Source of the DNA: an uncultured Pelagibacteraceae bacterium
GTDB lineage: Bacteria > Pseudomonadota > Alphaproteobacteria > Pelagibacterales > Pelagibacteraceae
Reading direction: 5' to 3'
NCBI GenBank assembly: GCA_902632935.1
Contig: CACPEJ010000002.1
Coordinates: 62,001 to 126,000 of the forward strand
Length of the DNA: 64,000 nt
Shown here: piece after piece, positions 19,732 through 29,375 of the stretch
How the letters are laid out: each line of letters starts with the position of its first letter
How positions within the stretch are numbered: the first letter of the stretch is position 1
The notes under the pieces: model-generated
Databases searched by the model: none
What the model saw: only the letters and a program-made list of their open reading frames with translations
What the model was told of the DNA's origin: nothing
Made by a program: the position numbers and the translations under genes

Positions 19732-20433
19732 ATGAAACTTTTTATTAAAAAAAAAATTAGTCAATTTTTCAATTTTAATCAAAAAAATAGAGATGTACCA
19801 GTTCATGATAGTTTCAAAAAAAATTTGTATGAGATGGATCAAAACACTAAACAAAATGATTTTTTAAGATTTATTAATGATAAACAATTTAAATTTACCG
19901 ATGATTGGATTACTAACAAAACCAATATAATGCTAAATATATTTGAAAATTATAACATAAATCCTAAAGAAATTCTTGAAATAGGAGTTCATGAAGGTTT
20001 TTCTACAATATTTTTTCAGTACGCTTTTAAAGATTTTCACACTGATGTTATCGATATTTTTTTAAATGACACACGAAAAAAATTTGAGTCAAATATAAAT
20101 ATAATAAATCCAAAAAATATAGATATCCATCAAACGACCAGTCATAATTTTTTAGTAAATAATAAAAAAAAATACGATTTAATATTTGTTGATGGTGGCC
20201 ATGGATATTTGGATGTTATTTTTGATCTATTCTATAGTTTTCAGTGTTTACATATAAATGGATTATTATTAATTGACGATTATGATTGGAAAGATGAAAA
20301 TAAAGATAAATCTGTAAGATTGGCTACAAATAATTTTCTTGATGTAATAGAAGGTAGTTATGATGCAATACATCAGGGTCAATTTGCAGCAATTATTAAA
20401 AAAAAAAACGTTGTTCTGAATCAGCAACTTTAA
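19732..20433 (+). CDS. SAM-dependent methyltransferase (Methyltransf_24-like)
   Basis: ILEIGVHEGFSTIFFQYAF...KYDLIFVDGGHGYLDVIFDLFYSFQCLHINGLLLIDDYDW. Confidence 0.75.
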   Translation: MKLFIKKKISQFFNFNQKNRDVPVHDSFKKNLYEMDQNTKQNDFLRFINDKQFKFTDDWITNKTNIMLNIFENYNINPKEILEIGVHEGFSTIFFQYAFKDFHTDVIDIFLNDTRKKFESNINIINPKNIDIHQTTSHNFLVNNKKKYDLIFVDGGHGYLDVIFDLFYSFQCLHINGLLLIDDYDWKDENKDKSVRLATNNFLDVIEGSYDAIHQGQFAAIIKKKNVVLNQQL

Positions 20434-20454
20434 ATATATTTATTAATTTTTAAA

Positions 20455-21657
20455 TTATTTGATATTCAAAAAATTTTCTAGTTTAATTATTTCTCTAAAC
20501 TTTTTTTCAACTGGGTATTTATTTTTTATAATAAATTTCTTCTTTACGAAATTATATTGTCGATAATAGGATTTATTAATACTTAAATTATCATTTTGTA
20601 ATACAGGATTCATTATTTGATACTCTTTTCCAAATAATTCTTTTATAAAATTTTGAAGATTTTCAAAAGATGCAATATAAAAAGCACAATTATTAATTTT
20701 ATATACAAAACTATTTTCAAGCTTCTCAAAATTATCAAGTTCCAGATTAAATTTTTTATAATAGTTTTTGATGTATTTATTATAAGACAATTTAAAATTG
20801 AAAAATCTTTCATTACAAAAGTTTAATATATCTCTATTATTATATTTTTTTGCCTCAAACATCTTATAATTTCCTTGAAAAATAGATGATATAAAAGCAG
20901 TTCTATGATCTCGAAATATTGAAACGTAAACTTTAGGATTTTTACCTGATTGAAATTTCTTAAATTGAATTTTTGTAAAGTCAATTTGAAAATTTTCCCC
21001 ATCCTTAATTTGATTTAATTTTTTAAGATCGTGCTTAAAATTTTTTTTGTTATTTTCACTAAGAAAAAAGTTCATATTTTTCAGAATTTTATTTTTATAA
21101 TTGAGTGTTTCATTATGTATTCTAATAGCTTCTATATTATATTTTTTAGCTGTTGATAAAAATGTTGTTGATCCTGTTTTTGGTGGAGTATAGATGATCA
21201 ATTTTTTTTTTCTTGATTTATAAATTCTACTTAAGATTTCTTTGATTAAACTTTCAAAAGTTTTTCTAAATAAAAAATTTCTTGAGACTATAGATAAATA
21301 TATATTTTTTCTTGACATGGATATAGGATTATAAAAATTTATTTGTTCAATTTTGTTTAAAAAGTTTTTGTTAATATCAAAAATCTTATTTTTTGAAAAA
21401 TAAATATACTCTGAATAAAAATTTTCTTTTAATGATGAATAAAATCTTATTACAAATAAATCTATATTGCTTTTAAGTTTGAAATTGAGTTTATTTTTTG
21501 GACTTTTTAATCTTATCTTTAAAATATCTTCATAAGGTGGTAAAAAATTTCTTTTTGATTTTATATTTCGAGTAAAAAAAAATAAATAATGAAAAATTTT
21601 TTCAAATAATAAGATCATTATTTTATATATTCTAATTTTTATGGAAATCTTTTTCAT
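20455..21657 (-). CDS. Sulfotransferase-like / putative capsular polysaccharide synthesis protein
   Basis: P-loop-like LIIYTPPKTGSTTFLSTAKKYNIEAIRIH and VSIFRDHRTAFISSIFQ. Confidence 0.55.
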   Translation of the reverse strand: MKKISIKIRIYKIMILLFEKIFHYLFFFTRNIKSKRNFLPPYEDILKIRLKSPKNKLNFKLKSNIDLFVIRFYSSLKENFYSEYIYFSKNKIFDINKNFLNKIEQINFYNPISMSRKNIYLSIVSRNFLFRKTFESLIKEILSRIYKSRKKKLIIYTPPKTGSTTFLSTAKKYNIEAIRIHNETLNYKNKILKNMNFFLSENNKKNFKHDLKKLNQIKDGENFQIDFTKIQFKKFQSGKNPKVYVSIFRDHRTAFISSIFQGNYKMFEAKKYNNRDILNFCNERFFNFKLSYNKYIKNYYKKFNLELDNFEKLENSFVYKINNCAFYIASFENLQNFIKELFGKEYQIMNPVLQNDNLSINKSYYRQYNFVKKKFIIKNKYPVEKKFREIIKLENFLNIK

Positions 21658-21794
21658 ATGAATTTAAGCTTAATCTCTACAATTCTTCATTAAGTCAAAG
21701 CTCAAAGAGTACTTAAGCAATATCATCATTAAATTATATGATAATCCATGAATTGGATGTTAAGTAGATATATTTCATAATTTTGAATATTTAA

Positions 21795-23069
21795 TTATTT
21801 GAAGGTTTCTGATTTTAATATTCCAAATTTTTTTACAAATCTTAATTTTTTTCTTATCACTTGAGGAATAATCGGAATTACATTTGATCTTAGATACTGG
21901 TCAAAATTATAAATTAATTCCTTTTTATAGGAGTAATTTTTTGCACAATGTAAGGCATGACTATAAATTCCATTAAGATCATTATAAGCATAATGATCTT
22001 GATGCATTTGAAGCTCACTAAGGCATTTTTCAAACATTTGTTTCCAGTTTTTTAGTTTTCTCTGTTTAAGTATTTTTGGGTTTTTAAAAAAATCCTCATT
22101 TTCAAAATCATATTTAGTTACTCCATTAATGAAACCAAAATGAATCCCTAAATCATTTTTCTTGCACCATTTTATTAAGTTATACATTCCATCATCTACT
22201 AAACTGGTTTTCATTACATTGCATGCTATTGAAACATTCCAGTTTTTATTATTTATTTTTGCAAATTCTTTTAGATCTAGAATGTTTTTTTCCAGTTTTG
22301 ACCATATTGATCCGACTCTAAGTTTTTCTAAAGCTTTTCCTGCTGTCTCCATGCTTATAGATATTATCATGTTATCAAACACAGATAATTTTTTTATATA
22401 TCTGTGTAACAGAGCTCCATTTGTGAATAAAGATAATGTTGTGTCATAAAAATCACTATCTTCTACAATGTAATCAATAAATTTCCTTGACTCTTTAATA
22501 ACTAAAGGTTCACCACCTATCAAATGTATTGTTGAGGCTTTGTTAATTATATCTTTTTGTTTTATAAGTTTTTCAGCACTTACTGTAGAGTTAAAATTTT
22601 GATCTCTTTCAGGATTTTGAAAACAAAAGGTACACTTGAAATTACATTGATTACCAAAATTAATATATATTTTTGTGGGAAAAGATTCTAAAATAATTTT
22701 TTTTTGAAAAAATTCTTTTTTTGCGAGTTCAAGATTTGCTAGTTTTTCTAGATATATTTTTTCATTTTTTGGATTTTTAATTTTAATATTTTCCCAAGTC
22801 TTTTCTTGAAGTACATTGCCTGGAACATCTTTTTTACCAATTAACCATTCACAATTGTTACATCCTTGAGCGTTTTTTTCTTCACCTGTGATAATTCTTC
22901 TATAATTTTGAAAATATGCACCATTCCAAATTTTTTTAATATCAAGAGTGTTATTAGAGTTAAAATCAAATTTATCTATATCTTCTTTATAAAAACAACA
23001 TGGTCTAATTGTTTGATGATAATCAAACTGCATTTCAAACCATGGTTGTAAACAATCTTCTAATTTCAT
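21795..23069 (-). CDS. Radical SAM protein with N-terminal SPASM-like segment
   Basis: INFGNQCNFKCTFCFQNPER (CxxxCxxC), HLIGGEPLV; N-terminal RPCCFYKED...IWNGAYFQNYRRIITGEEKNAQGCNNCEW. Confidence 0.85.
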   Translation of the reverse strand: MKLEDCLQPWFEMQFDYHQTIRPCCFYKEDIDKFDFNSNNTLDIKKIWNGAYFQNYRRIITGEEKNAQGCNNCEWLIGKKDVPGNVLQEKTWENIKIKNPKNEKIYLEKLANLELAKKEFFQKKIILESFPTKIYINFGNQCNFKCTFCFQNPERDQNFNSTVSAEKLIKQKDIINKASTIHLIGGEPLVIKESRKFIDYIVEDSDFYDTTLSLFTNGALLHRYIKKLSVFDNMIISISMETAGKALEKLRVGSIWSKLEKNILDLKEFAKINNKNWNVSIACNVMKTSLVDDGMYNLIKWCKKNDLGIHFGFINGVTKYDFENEDFFKNPKILKQRKLKNWKQMFEKCLSELQMHQDHYAYNDLNGIYSHALHCAKNYSYKKELIYNFDQYLRSNVIPIIPQVIRKKLRFVKKFGILKSETFK

Positions 23070-24178
23070 ATTATATTTAAAAATTTATTTTTATCTTTTC
23101 TATACCTTTCACAATACTCATCATAATCAAAAATTTCACCAAAAAATTCTAAACTATATTTCTTAATAAACTCTGATTTAAACTCATTTTTTTTTTCATC
23201 TGAAAAATCCTTAACTCGGTTTATCAATTCTATAGCAATGTGATCTTGATTGTAAATTTCGAAAAGTCTTAAAATCTTCATAATATCATCCTCATTTAAT
23301 TTTTTTAAAGAATCCTCATTAAAGTTTTTAAAAAAAACAAGATCTCCCATCAATGGGCTGCCATTATAATTGGGTCCTGGAAAACTATACAAATATCTCG
23401 TAGGTAAAAATTCAGATGAATATCTACTATGAACAAAATTGAGTAAGTTGAAATTTTTTGAGTTCATATATCTCAAAACTTCAATAAAATCTCTAAATCC
23501 TCCTCCTTTTGCTTTGACGTAATCTACTTCAATTTGAATTCCAAATAACTTATCAGAATCTAATAAATTATCAGCTCCATATAAAACCTCATGATCATTA
23601 GCATCTATATCAATTTTTAAAAAATTAACTTCTTTTGGATGAATCAAATTATTAAAAGCATCGTCTATAGTAGTTTTTTTTTCGGTAAAATAATTTTTTG
23701 TAAAATTCTGATTTTTATTGAGAGTTGAAAGTTTAGAACTTGAAATATAATGATGATTGTTTTGAATTTTTTCTATAACAAATCGATCTTTTATTGACTC
23801 TGGTTCAATAAAATTTTGTCTAAGTTTACTTAAATTAGATGGTTCAATAACTTTATAGTTAAAAAAGTTAAAATTTTTTCCTTTATATCGTTTTTTTTGT
23901 CTATTTATTTCCTCGGTATCTATATCAATACCATAAAAATTAAAATTTTTCAGTTTAGTGAAATGTTCAGGTATTTGACCAAAACATCCAATATCTAATA
24001 TATTTATAAAATTTTCTTTATGTTTATTTTCAATATAATTATTAAAATAAAGTACTGAGGATGTGAGTGAATCTGCAATATCAATCCCTCTTTTGAAATA
24101 TTTTAAATTTTTAACTTTATTTCGTAAAAAAGTATTATTCAAAATAAAATCTCTTATATACTTTTTTATTAGTTTCAT
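23066..24178 (-). CDS. FkbM-like methyltransferase
   Basis: NILDIGCFGQIPEHFTKLKNFNFYGIDIDTEEI...VNFLKIDIDANDHEVLYGADNLL; 4-bp overlap with radical SAM gene. Confidence 0.65.
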   Translation of the reverse strand: MKLIKKYIRDFILNNTFLRNKVKNLKYFKRGIDIADSLTSSVLYFNNYIENKHKENFINILDIGCFGQIPEHFTKLKNFNFYGIDIDTEEINRQKKRYKGKNFNFFNYKVIEPSNLSKLRQNFIEPESIKDRFVIEKIQNNHHYISSSKLSTLNKNQNFTKNYFTEKKTTIDDAFNNLIHPKEVNFLKIDIDANDHEVLYGADNLLDSDKLFGIQIEVDYVKAKGGGFRDFIEVLRYMNSKNFNLLNFVHSRYSSEFLPTRYLYSFPGPNYNGSPLMGDLVFFKNFNEDSLKKLNEDDIMKILRLFEIYNQDHIAIELINRVKDFSDEKKNEFKSEFIKKYSLEFFGEIFDYDEYCERYRKDKNKFLNII

Positions 24179-24231
24179 ACTATCATTACTTGATTTGATG
24201 TCCTAATATACAACTAATTATTATTTTTTGA

Positions 24232-24363
24232 TATATTATTAAAAAATCACAATTTGAGTTAGCAAAAAGCAGTAAATTATTGAAATATTTACATGAGGTA
24301 GAGAAAAATAAAATAAATATAAATTTCCTTAAAATTTTTCAGGATAAAAGATATCAATTTTAA
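24232..24363 (+). pseudogene. Possible C-terminal relic of a lost gene
   Basis: Stop-free run YIIKKSQFELAKSSKLLKYLHEVEKNKININFLKIFQDKRYQF* in a 328-bp gap; no start codon and no family recognised. Confidence 0.25.
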
Positions 24364-24429
24364 ACTATTATCAAAGTAATAAAGACAAACTTAAAATTTT
24401 ACAGTCAACCCAGTCTAAATAATTAGAGA

Positions 24430-24487
24430 TAATCTATGCTATAAAACCAATTTTTTGGATGTAGCATGAAGAGTATTTTTTTTGCAT
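24430..24487 (-). pseudogene. N-terminal relic of a gene homologous to 18437-19606
   Basis: taatctatgctataaaaccaattttttggatgtagcatgaagagtattttttttgcat aligns to 19551-19606; after a small indel it reads LFMLHPKNWFYSIDYL versus IFIMPPKRWFYGIDYA. Confidence 0.7.
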
Positions 24488-24506
24488 AATTAATGAAAAA
24501 ATTTTT

Positions 24507-25589
24507 TTATAGTTTTTCAATATCCCTACAAAAACTTTTAAACTGAGTTATCTTCATGTTATCATTTATATAAAATCCAATTAAGTTTTTTTTAGTTTTT
24601 AGAGTGTTTATCATTTTAGTTTTTGGGTATTTTTGGAATATATTCACTTTATGCATAACATTATTAGACCACCATCTATTTAAGATTATATTATAGCTTT
24701 GACATAGCTTTATAAATTTACGATCAATGCTTAAATTTTTATAAAAAGTAATCTTGTTCGAGATAAATTGTTTTTTGTAATGAGCAATTTTAAACTTTGT
24801 TTTAAGAGAATTTTTTACAATCGAAGATCGTTTTTTTAAATTTTTAATTTTTTTGTTCATGTCATCAAAATTTGAAAGAAGTATTGCAGCATCATACTCT
24901 GAGAATTTCCCGTTAAATCCAATTATGTTAGATTTATTGTTTTTTTCACTTATTCCAAAATTAGTAATATTTTCAAATATTTTTTCATATTTTTTAGGAC
25001 ATATTATTAAACCAGACTCATTAGATCCTAAAGTTTTTGTAGGATGAAAACTACAAGTTATAAATATCTTATTATTAATTTTTTTTTTCAGATTTAAAAA
25101 TGTATCGGCAGCATCATAAATAATTGGAATATTAATTTCCTTTTGAAATTTATTTAAATATTCAATATCAACTGGATATCCAAACGGAGAAACAACCATT
25201 AAAAATGCTATATCATTTCTCTTTGATAAAATTTGTTTTACTAATTTTAAATCAATTACTAAATTATCATCATTTATATCGACAAAATAAGGTTTAAAAC
25301 CTGAATCAATTATTGAGATTGGGTTAGAGTAAAAGCTAAAAGATGGACATAAAACATATTTTTTCTTTAATTTTGTATTTAAATACTTTGTAATAGTTAA
25401 CAATGATGAGTGTCCACTAGAGGTAAGTATGACACTGTTATCTTTATAATTTAAGTTTGTTTCAATTTTTTTTTTTAATTCTAAATAAAGTGGTCCAAAA
25501 TTAGAATAATATTTGTTATTATCCACTTTTTTTAGATATTTGTTTATCTTGCCTCTTCTTGCTAAACTAAATTGACCGAAAAATTTCAT
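24507..25589 (-). CDS. DegT/DnrJ/EryC1/StrS-type aminotransferase
   Basis: SVILTSSGHSSLLTITKYL, CPSFSFYSNPISIIDSGFKPYFVDIND, IPIIYDAADTF, FITCSFHPTKTLGSNESGLIIC. Confidence 0.85.
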   Translation of the reverse strand: MKFFGQFSLARRGKINKYLKKVDNNKYYSNFGPLYLELKKKIETNLNYKDNSVILTSSGHSSLLTITKYLNTKLKKKYVLCPSFSFYSNPISIIDSGFKPYFVDINDDNLVIDLKLVKQILSKRNDIAFLMVVSPFGYPVDIEYLNKFQKEINIPIIYDAADTFLNLKKKINNKIFITCSFHPTKTLGSNESGLIICPKKYEKIFENITNFGISEKNNKSNIIGFNGKFSEYDAAILLSNFDDMNKKIKNLKKRSSIVKNSLKTKFKIAHYKKQFISNKITFYKNLSIDRKFIKLCQSYNIILNRWWSNNVMHKVNIFQKYPKTKMINTLKTKKNLIGFYINDNMKITQFKSFCRDIEKL

Positions 25590-25693
25590 ATTAAATAATC
25601 TTTAACTTATTACATTAAATTATTATAGTTTATATAGTTTCTTTGAATAAAATTATAGTTGTGGAAAGTTAAAAATTTTAAATATATTTTTAT

Positions 25694-26731
25694 TCATATT
25701 TTCCTCAAAAATTTACCTTTTGAATCAAGATGGCTATACCATTTGATTGTAATAGATTTTAAATTTTTTTTTATTTTATTATTTTTAAGAAATTTGACCA
25801 TTTCTTTAACTCCATAATTAATTGAATACTTTGGTTTAAATCCTAATTTCTTCAATTTGATAAACGATACTTTGTATGATCTGTTATCTAAATTCCCATA
25901 CCACTTAAGTTCTGCATTTTTATTGGTATTGTTTAAAACTATTTTAGCAATATTAATTATTTTTTCTGTACAAAGTTTTGATCCAACATTAAAAATTTGT
26001 CCATTGTATTTTATCAAATTTTGATTTATCAATTTGACCATTAATCTGCTTGAGTCCCTAACATGACACAATGGTCTGTACTGCAAACCGTTTCTCATTA
26101 TTGGCAATAAATTATTTTTATAAACACCTTCGGTCATTCCGTTGACTGCAAGATCAAATCTCATTCTTGGTGAATATCCAAAAAGCGTTGCTTGTCTCAA
26201 AACGATTACAACAAAGCTTTTTGATTTAAGTTTTATTATGTCTTTTTCTGCATTTAAGTTAGATTTTGCATAAATTGATAAGGGTTTAGTTTTGCTATTT
26301 TCTGATACAATTTTTTTTTGGTTACCATAAACAGAACAAGTTGATGGAAGAATATATTTCTTAACACCCATCTCTTTAGAAATTTTCGCAGTTCTCAGCC
26401 TAGATTGATAATTTATTTGCCAAGTTAATTCAGGAAATTTATTTCCACTAGGATCATTAGATAAGGCAACCAAATCAATAACTGCATAAATATTTCTAAA
26501 ATACTTAGAATTTATATTTCGAGCATCTTTTCTAACTAATCTTAAATTTCTATTTTTAGGTAAAGTTTTCCCAAAAAAAAACTTATCTATAGCTATTACT
26601 TTAAAATCCTTTTTTAATAACATTGGAACAAGAACACTTCCTACATACCCTCCTGCCCCTGTTACTATAATAGATTTCTTAATTATTTTTTTTTTTGATA
26701 ATTTAGAATTTTGCAGATTTTTTAGTTTCAT
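25694..26731 (-). CDS. NAD-dependent epimerase/dehydratase (nucleotide sugar)
   Basis: IIVTGAGGYVGSVLVPMLL, STCSVYG, KSNLNAEKDI, RQATLFGYSPRMRFDLAVNGM, IFNVGS. Confidence 0.88.
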   Translation of the reverse strand: MKLKNLQNSKLSKKKIIKKSIIVTGAGGYVGSVLVPMLLKKDFKVIAIDKFFFGKTLPKNRNLRLVRKDARNINSKYFRNIYAVIDLVALSNDPSGNKFPELTWQINYQSRLRTAKISKEMGVKKYILPSTCSVYGNQKKIVSENSKTKPLSIYAKSNLNAEKDIIKLKSKSFVVIVLRQATLFGYSPRMRFDLAVNGMTEGVYKNNLLPIMRNGLQYRPLCHVRDSSRLMVKLINQNLIKYNGQIFNVGSKLCTEKIINIAKIVLNNTNKNAELKWYGNLDNRSYKVSFIKLKKLGFKPKYSINYGVKEMVKFLKNNKIKKNLKSITIKWYSHLDSKGKFLRKI

Positions 26732-26773
26732 TTTTTTTCTAACAAACTTATCATTTTTAAATGATAAATTTAT

Positions 26774-26871
26774 ATTATATCAAAAAATTTATTTTTATCT
26801 TTAGTGTATCTTCAGCAATACTCATCGTAATCAAAAATTTTACTAAAAAATTTTAAGTTATATTTCTTATC
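26774..26871 (-). pseudogene. C-terminal relic of an FkbM-like gene homologous to 23066-24178
   Basis: Reverse strand reads KKYNLKFFSKIFDYDEYC*RYTKDKNKFFD versus KKYSLEFFGEIFDYDEYCERYRKDKNKFLN; nucleotide alignment to about 23074-23168. Confidence 0.85.
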
Positions 26872-26880
26872 AATAATGTT

Positions 26881-28224
26881 TTAAGCTGTTTTTTTATTAA
26901 ACTTAATAATCTTTCGGTCTTTTTCTAAATTTTGATTATTAAAATATTTAAAATCTGACTCTTTATGAAAAATTTTGTTAAATTTAGAATCAGAAAAATG
27001 ATACCACAAATCCCAAATATTCTTTTTTTGTTTTATTTGAACTACGGAATTAAAGTGTTGATCAATGTAAGATAGGAAAATGATATCACTCTTTGAAGTT
27101 AATTCCTCAAAAGTCATTACTTTTGTAGCATCAAATTTTTCAGATAAATAAGGATCGTAATAAAATACATCAATATTTAAACTTCTTAAGAAGTTCATCA
27201 TTTTTATTGAATAACTCTCCTCAAAACATTGAGTATTAGATTTATAACCCAAGCCTAAAAATCCGAAAGATTTGATTTTATGATTATTTTTTAAAGTTGA
27301 TATGATTTTATATAAATTCTCTATTGTAACATTATTTATCTTCTGGACTTCATCTGAAAATGAATTTTGAATATTATTATCAAGACAAAATTTTTTAAGA
27401 GATAAATTATCTCTTGGTAGACATGGGCCAGAATATGGACCTCCTGGCAACATAAATTTAGTACCTATTCTTCTATCTAAACCAACTGACTCCAACACTC
27501 TTAGATCACTTATGTCATCAAAGTTTTTACAAATTTCTTTAACGAAGTTTGAATAGGAAATTTTAGTTGTTAAATATGTATTTACTAATAGTTTTGTTAA
27601 TTCAGCTTCTTTAAATTTAAGAAGTCTTATTTTTGGATTTTTATACAAGCTATTATAAAACTTAGTTATTTTTTTGGAAGCAAAAATACTTGAAGATCCA
27701 ATTAATAAATAGTCTGGCTCCTCAAGATTTCGAATAACAGATCCTAAAGCAACGAAATAAGGGTTATATAAAACATAAAAATCACTATTGTTTTTTAAAC
27801 TTTTATTTTCCAAGAAAGGTATTATTTCTCCCTCTATTGAACCAGGTTGTACAGTAGAGTTAATATTAATAATTTTTGAATTCTTTTGTTTTTTGATCGC
27901 ATCAGCAACTTCTGCCAATATTTGAATTATTATTTCATTCGAAAAAGAACCATCTAATTTTGAAGGTGTGGGAACTGTGATGTAAATAATTTCTGCATCA
28001 TTTATACAATCAGCAATATTATTGTGAAAAATTAAATCGTTATTATTATTTACTAAATTCTGTAATCCTATCTCATGTAAATGCGCACCATGATTTTTTT
28101 TCAGATCATCAACGAGATTTTTGTTGTTGTCATAACAATTTATCTTTGCACCAGAGCTAGATAAAAATTGAGCCATAGGATAGCCTAATTTACCAAGTCC
28201 TATTACAGCTATATTTCTAAACAT
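26881..28224 (-). CDS. UDP-glucose/GDP-mannose dehydrogenase family (nucleotide sugar dehydrogenase)
   Basis: IAVIGLGKLGYPMAQFLSSSG, TVPTPSKLDGSFSN, PGGPYSGPCLPRDNLSL, FGFLGLGYKSNTQCFEES. Confidence 0.88.
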   Translation of the reverse strand: MFRNIAVIGLGKLGYPMAQFLSSSGAKINCYDNNKNLVDDLKKNHGAHLHEIGLQNLVNNNNDLIFHNNIADCINDAEIIYITVPTPSKLDGSFSNEIIIQILAEVADAIKKQKNSKIININSTVQPGSIEGEIIPFLENKSLKNNSDFYVLYNPYFVALGSVIRNLEEPDYLLIGSSSIFASKKITKFYNSLYKNPKIRLLKFKEAELTKLLVNTYLTTKISYSNFVKEICKNFDDISDLRVLESVGLDRRIGTKFMLPGGPYSGPCLPRDNLSLKKFCLDNNIQNSFSDEVQKINNVTIENLYKIISTLKNNHKIKSFGFLGLGYKSNTQCFEESYSIKMMNFLRSLNIDVFYYDPYLSEKFDATKVMTFEELTSKSDIIFLSYIDQHFNSVVQIKQKKNIWDLWYHFSDSKFNKIFHKESDFKYFNNQNLEKDRKIIKFNKKTA

Positions 28225-28234
28225 ATAAAAAACT

Positions 28235-29302
28235 TTAATTTAATTTTTCATTATGTAAACCCCAAAATTCATTGATTTTCAAATGATCAGGGTTTTTGGA
28301 AAATTTTGATGCCAAATCTAAAAAATCTTCATTAGTCAAATAAGGTATTTTCTTATTATTCAAATTGTCAAACAAATCCTCTTTCACAGATATAACACCA
28401 CTTGTAAGGTGATTCATATGATAAATATAATATCTATCTTCAAAATCATAAAATTTGTATTTTTTAAATCTCGCTTCCCATAAAAAAAGCGAGTCTAAGT
28501 GCCAGGAATATATGGGTAACTCACAATAACCTTTTAACTTGATCCAAGAATTTTTATCCAAGAGTGTAAAATCACCACATGCATTAGTGAATAGTTTTTT
28601 TTGAAAAAAAAATACAGGTATTACATTGTAATATTTAAAATAAAAAATCATTTTATTAATTATACTTTTAAAATTTTTGATGGAAATTTTATTAAAGAAA
28701 TTTTTATTAAATATATTCAAATATCTGAATATACTTGATTGCACATGATGTTTTGAATTTGTTTTGGTATCATAAGAATAATATTTTTTATCAATAAAAT
28801 TTGTAAATTGATCCAAATAATTATCATTAATATTTCCTGAGTAGTCATAATCAATACAATGACGATTACATCTATAGATAGTATTTTTTTCTAATTTTTT
28901 TTGTGCAATAAATTCATAAATTTTTTGATTTAAGATTACATCGATATTGGTTGCTAAAATAAATTCACCTGACGCTCTTCTGATACCAACATTTTTTGCA
29001 ATCATTTGAAAAAAATTTAAACGATCACTATTTGGTAGTTTTAAATGATGATCTTGTTTAACTGTTATTATTTTAGAATTTAAATATTCATTTGAAACTA
29101 AGTCTAATCTGTCAGATAAGGTTTTAGCATTTGGGATTTGATTCCATTCAACAAGAATTAACTCTGATTTTATTTGATGTTTTTTACAATTTTCAGCTAA
29201 ACTTTTTATAAATATATTTGTTCTTTGATCTAAGTTTTCTCCATGATTATCATTTCTGCTTGCAGCAACCACAGATAGGTAGATATTATCTAATTTATTC
29301 AC
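28235..29302 (-). CDS. Glycosyltransferase-like protein (putative)
   Basis: LSVVAASRNDNHGENLDQRTNIFIKSLAENCKK..LILVEWNQIP..NVGIRRASGEFILATNIDVIL, GT2-like pattern. Confidence 0.6.
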   Translation of the reverse strand: MNKLDNIYLSVVAASRNDNHGENLDQRTNIFIKSLAENCKKHQIKSELILVEWNQIPNAKTLSDRLDLVSNEYLNSKIITVKQDHHLKLPNSDRLNFFQMIAKNVGIRRASGEFILATNIDVILNQKIYEFIAQKKLEKNTIYRCNRHCIDYDYSGNINDNYLDQFTNFIDKKYYSYDTKTNSKHHVQSSIFRYLNIFNKNFFNKISIKNFKSIINKMIFYFKYYNVIPVFFFQKKLFTNACGDFTLLDKNSWIKLKGYCELPIYSWHLDSLFLWEARFKKYKFYDFEDRYYIYHMNHLTSGVISVKEDLFDNLNNKKIPYLTNEDFLDLASKFSKNPDHLKINEFWGLHNEKLN

Positions 29303-29375
29303 TACACTCCAGGAAATAACATAGAAATTTGAAATATTGAAATAATTATTTAATAATCAACTAGGTCAAAATATT

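Noticed and set aside
22162-22449. ORFs antisense to the radical SAM gene (22162-22449, 22866-23051)
   Set aside because: Opposite a clearly coding gene; no motif.
26742-26770. TATCATTT-tt-AAATGATA palindrome
   Set aside because: Pure AT palindrome; expected often at this composition, no functional context.
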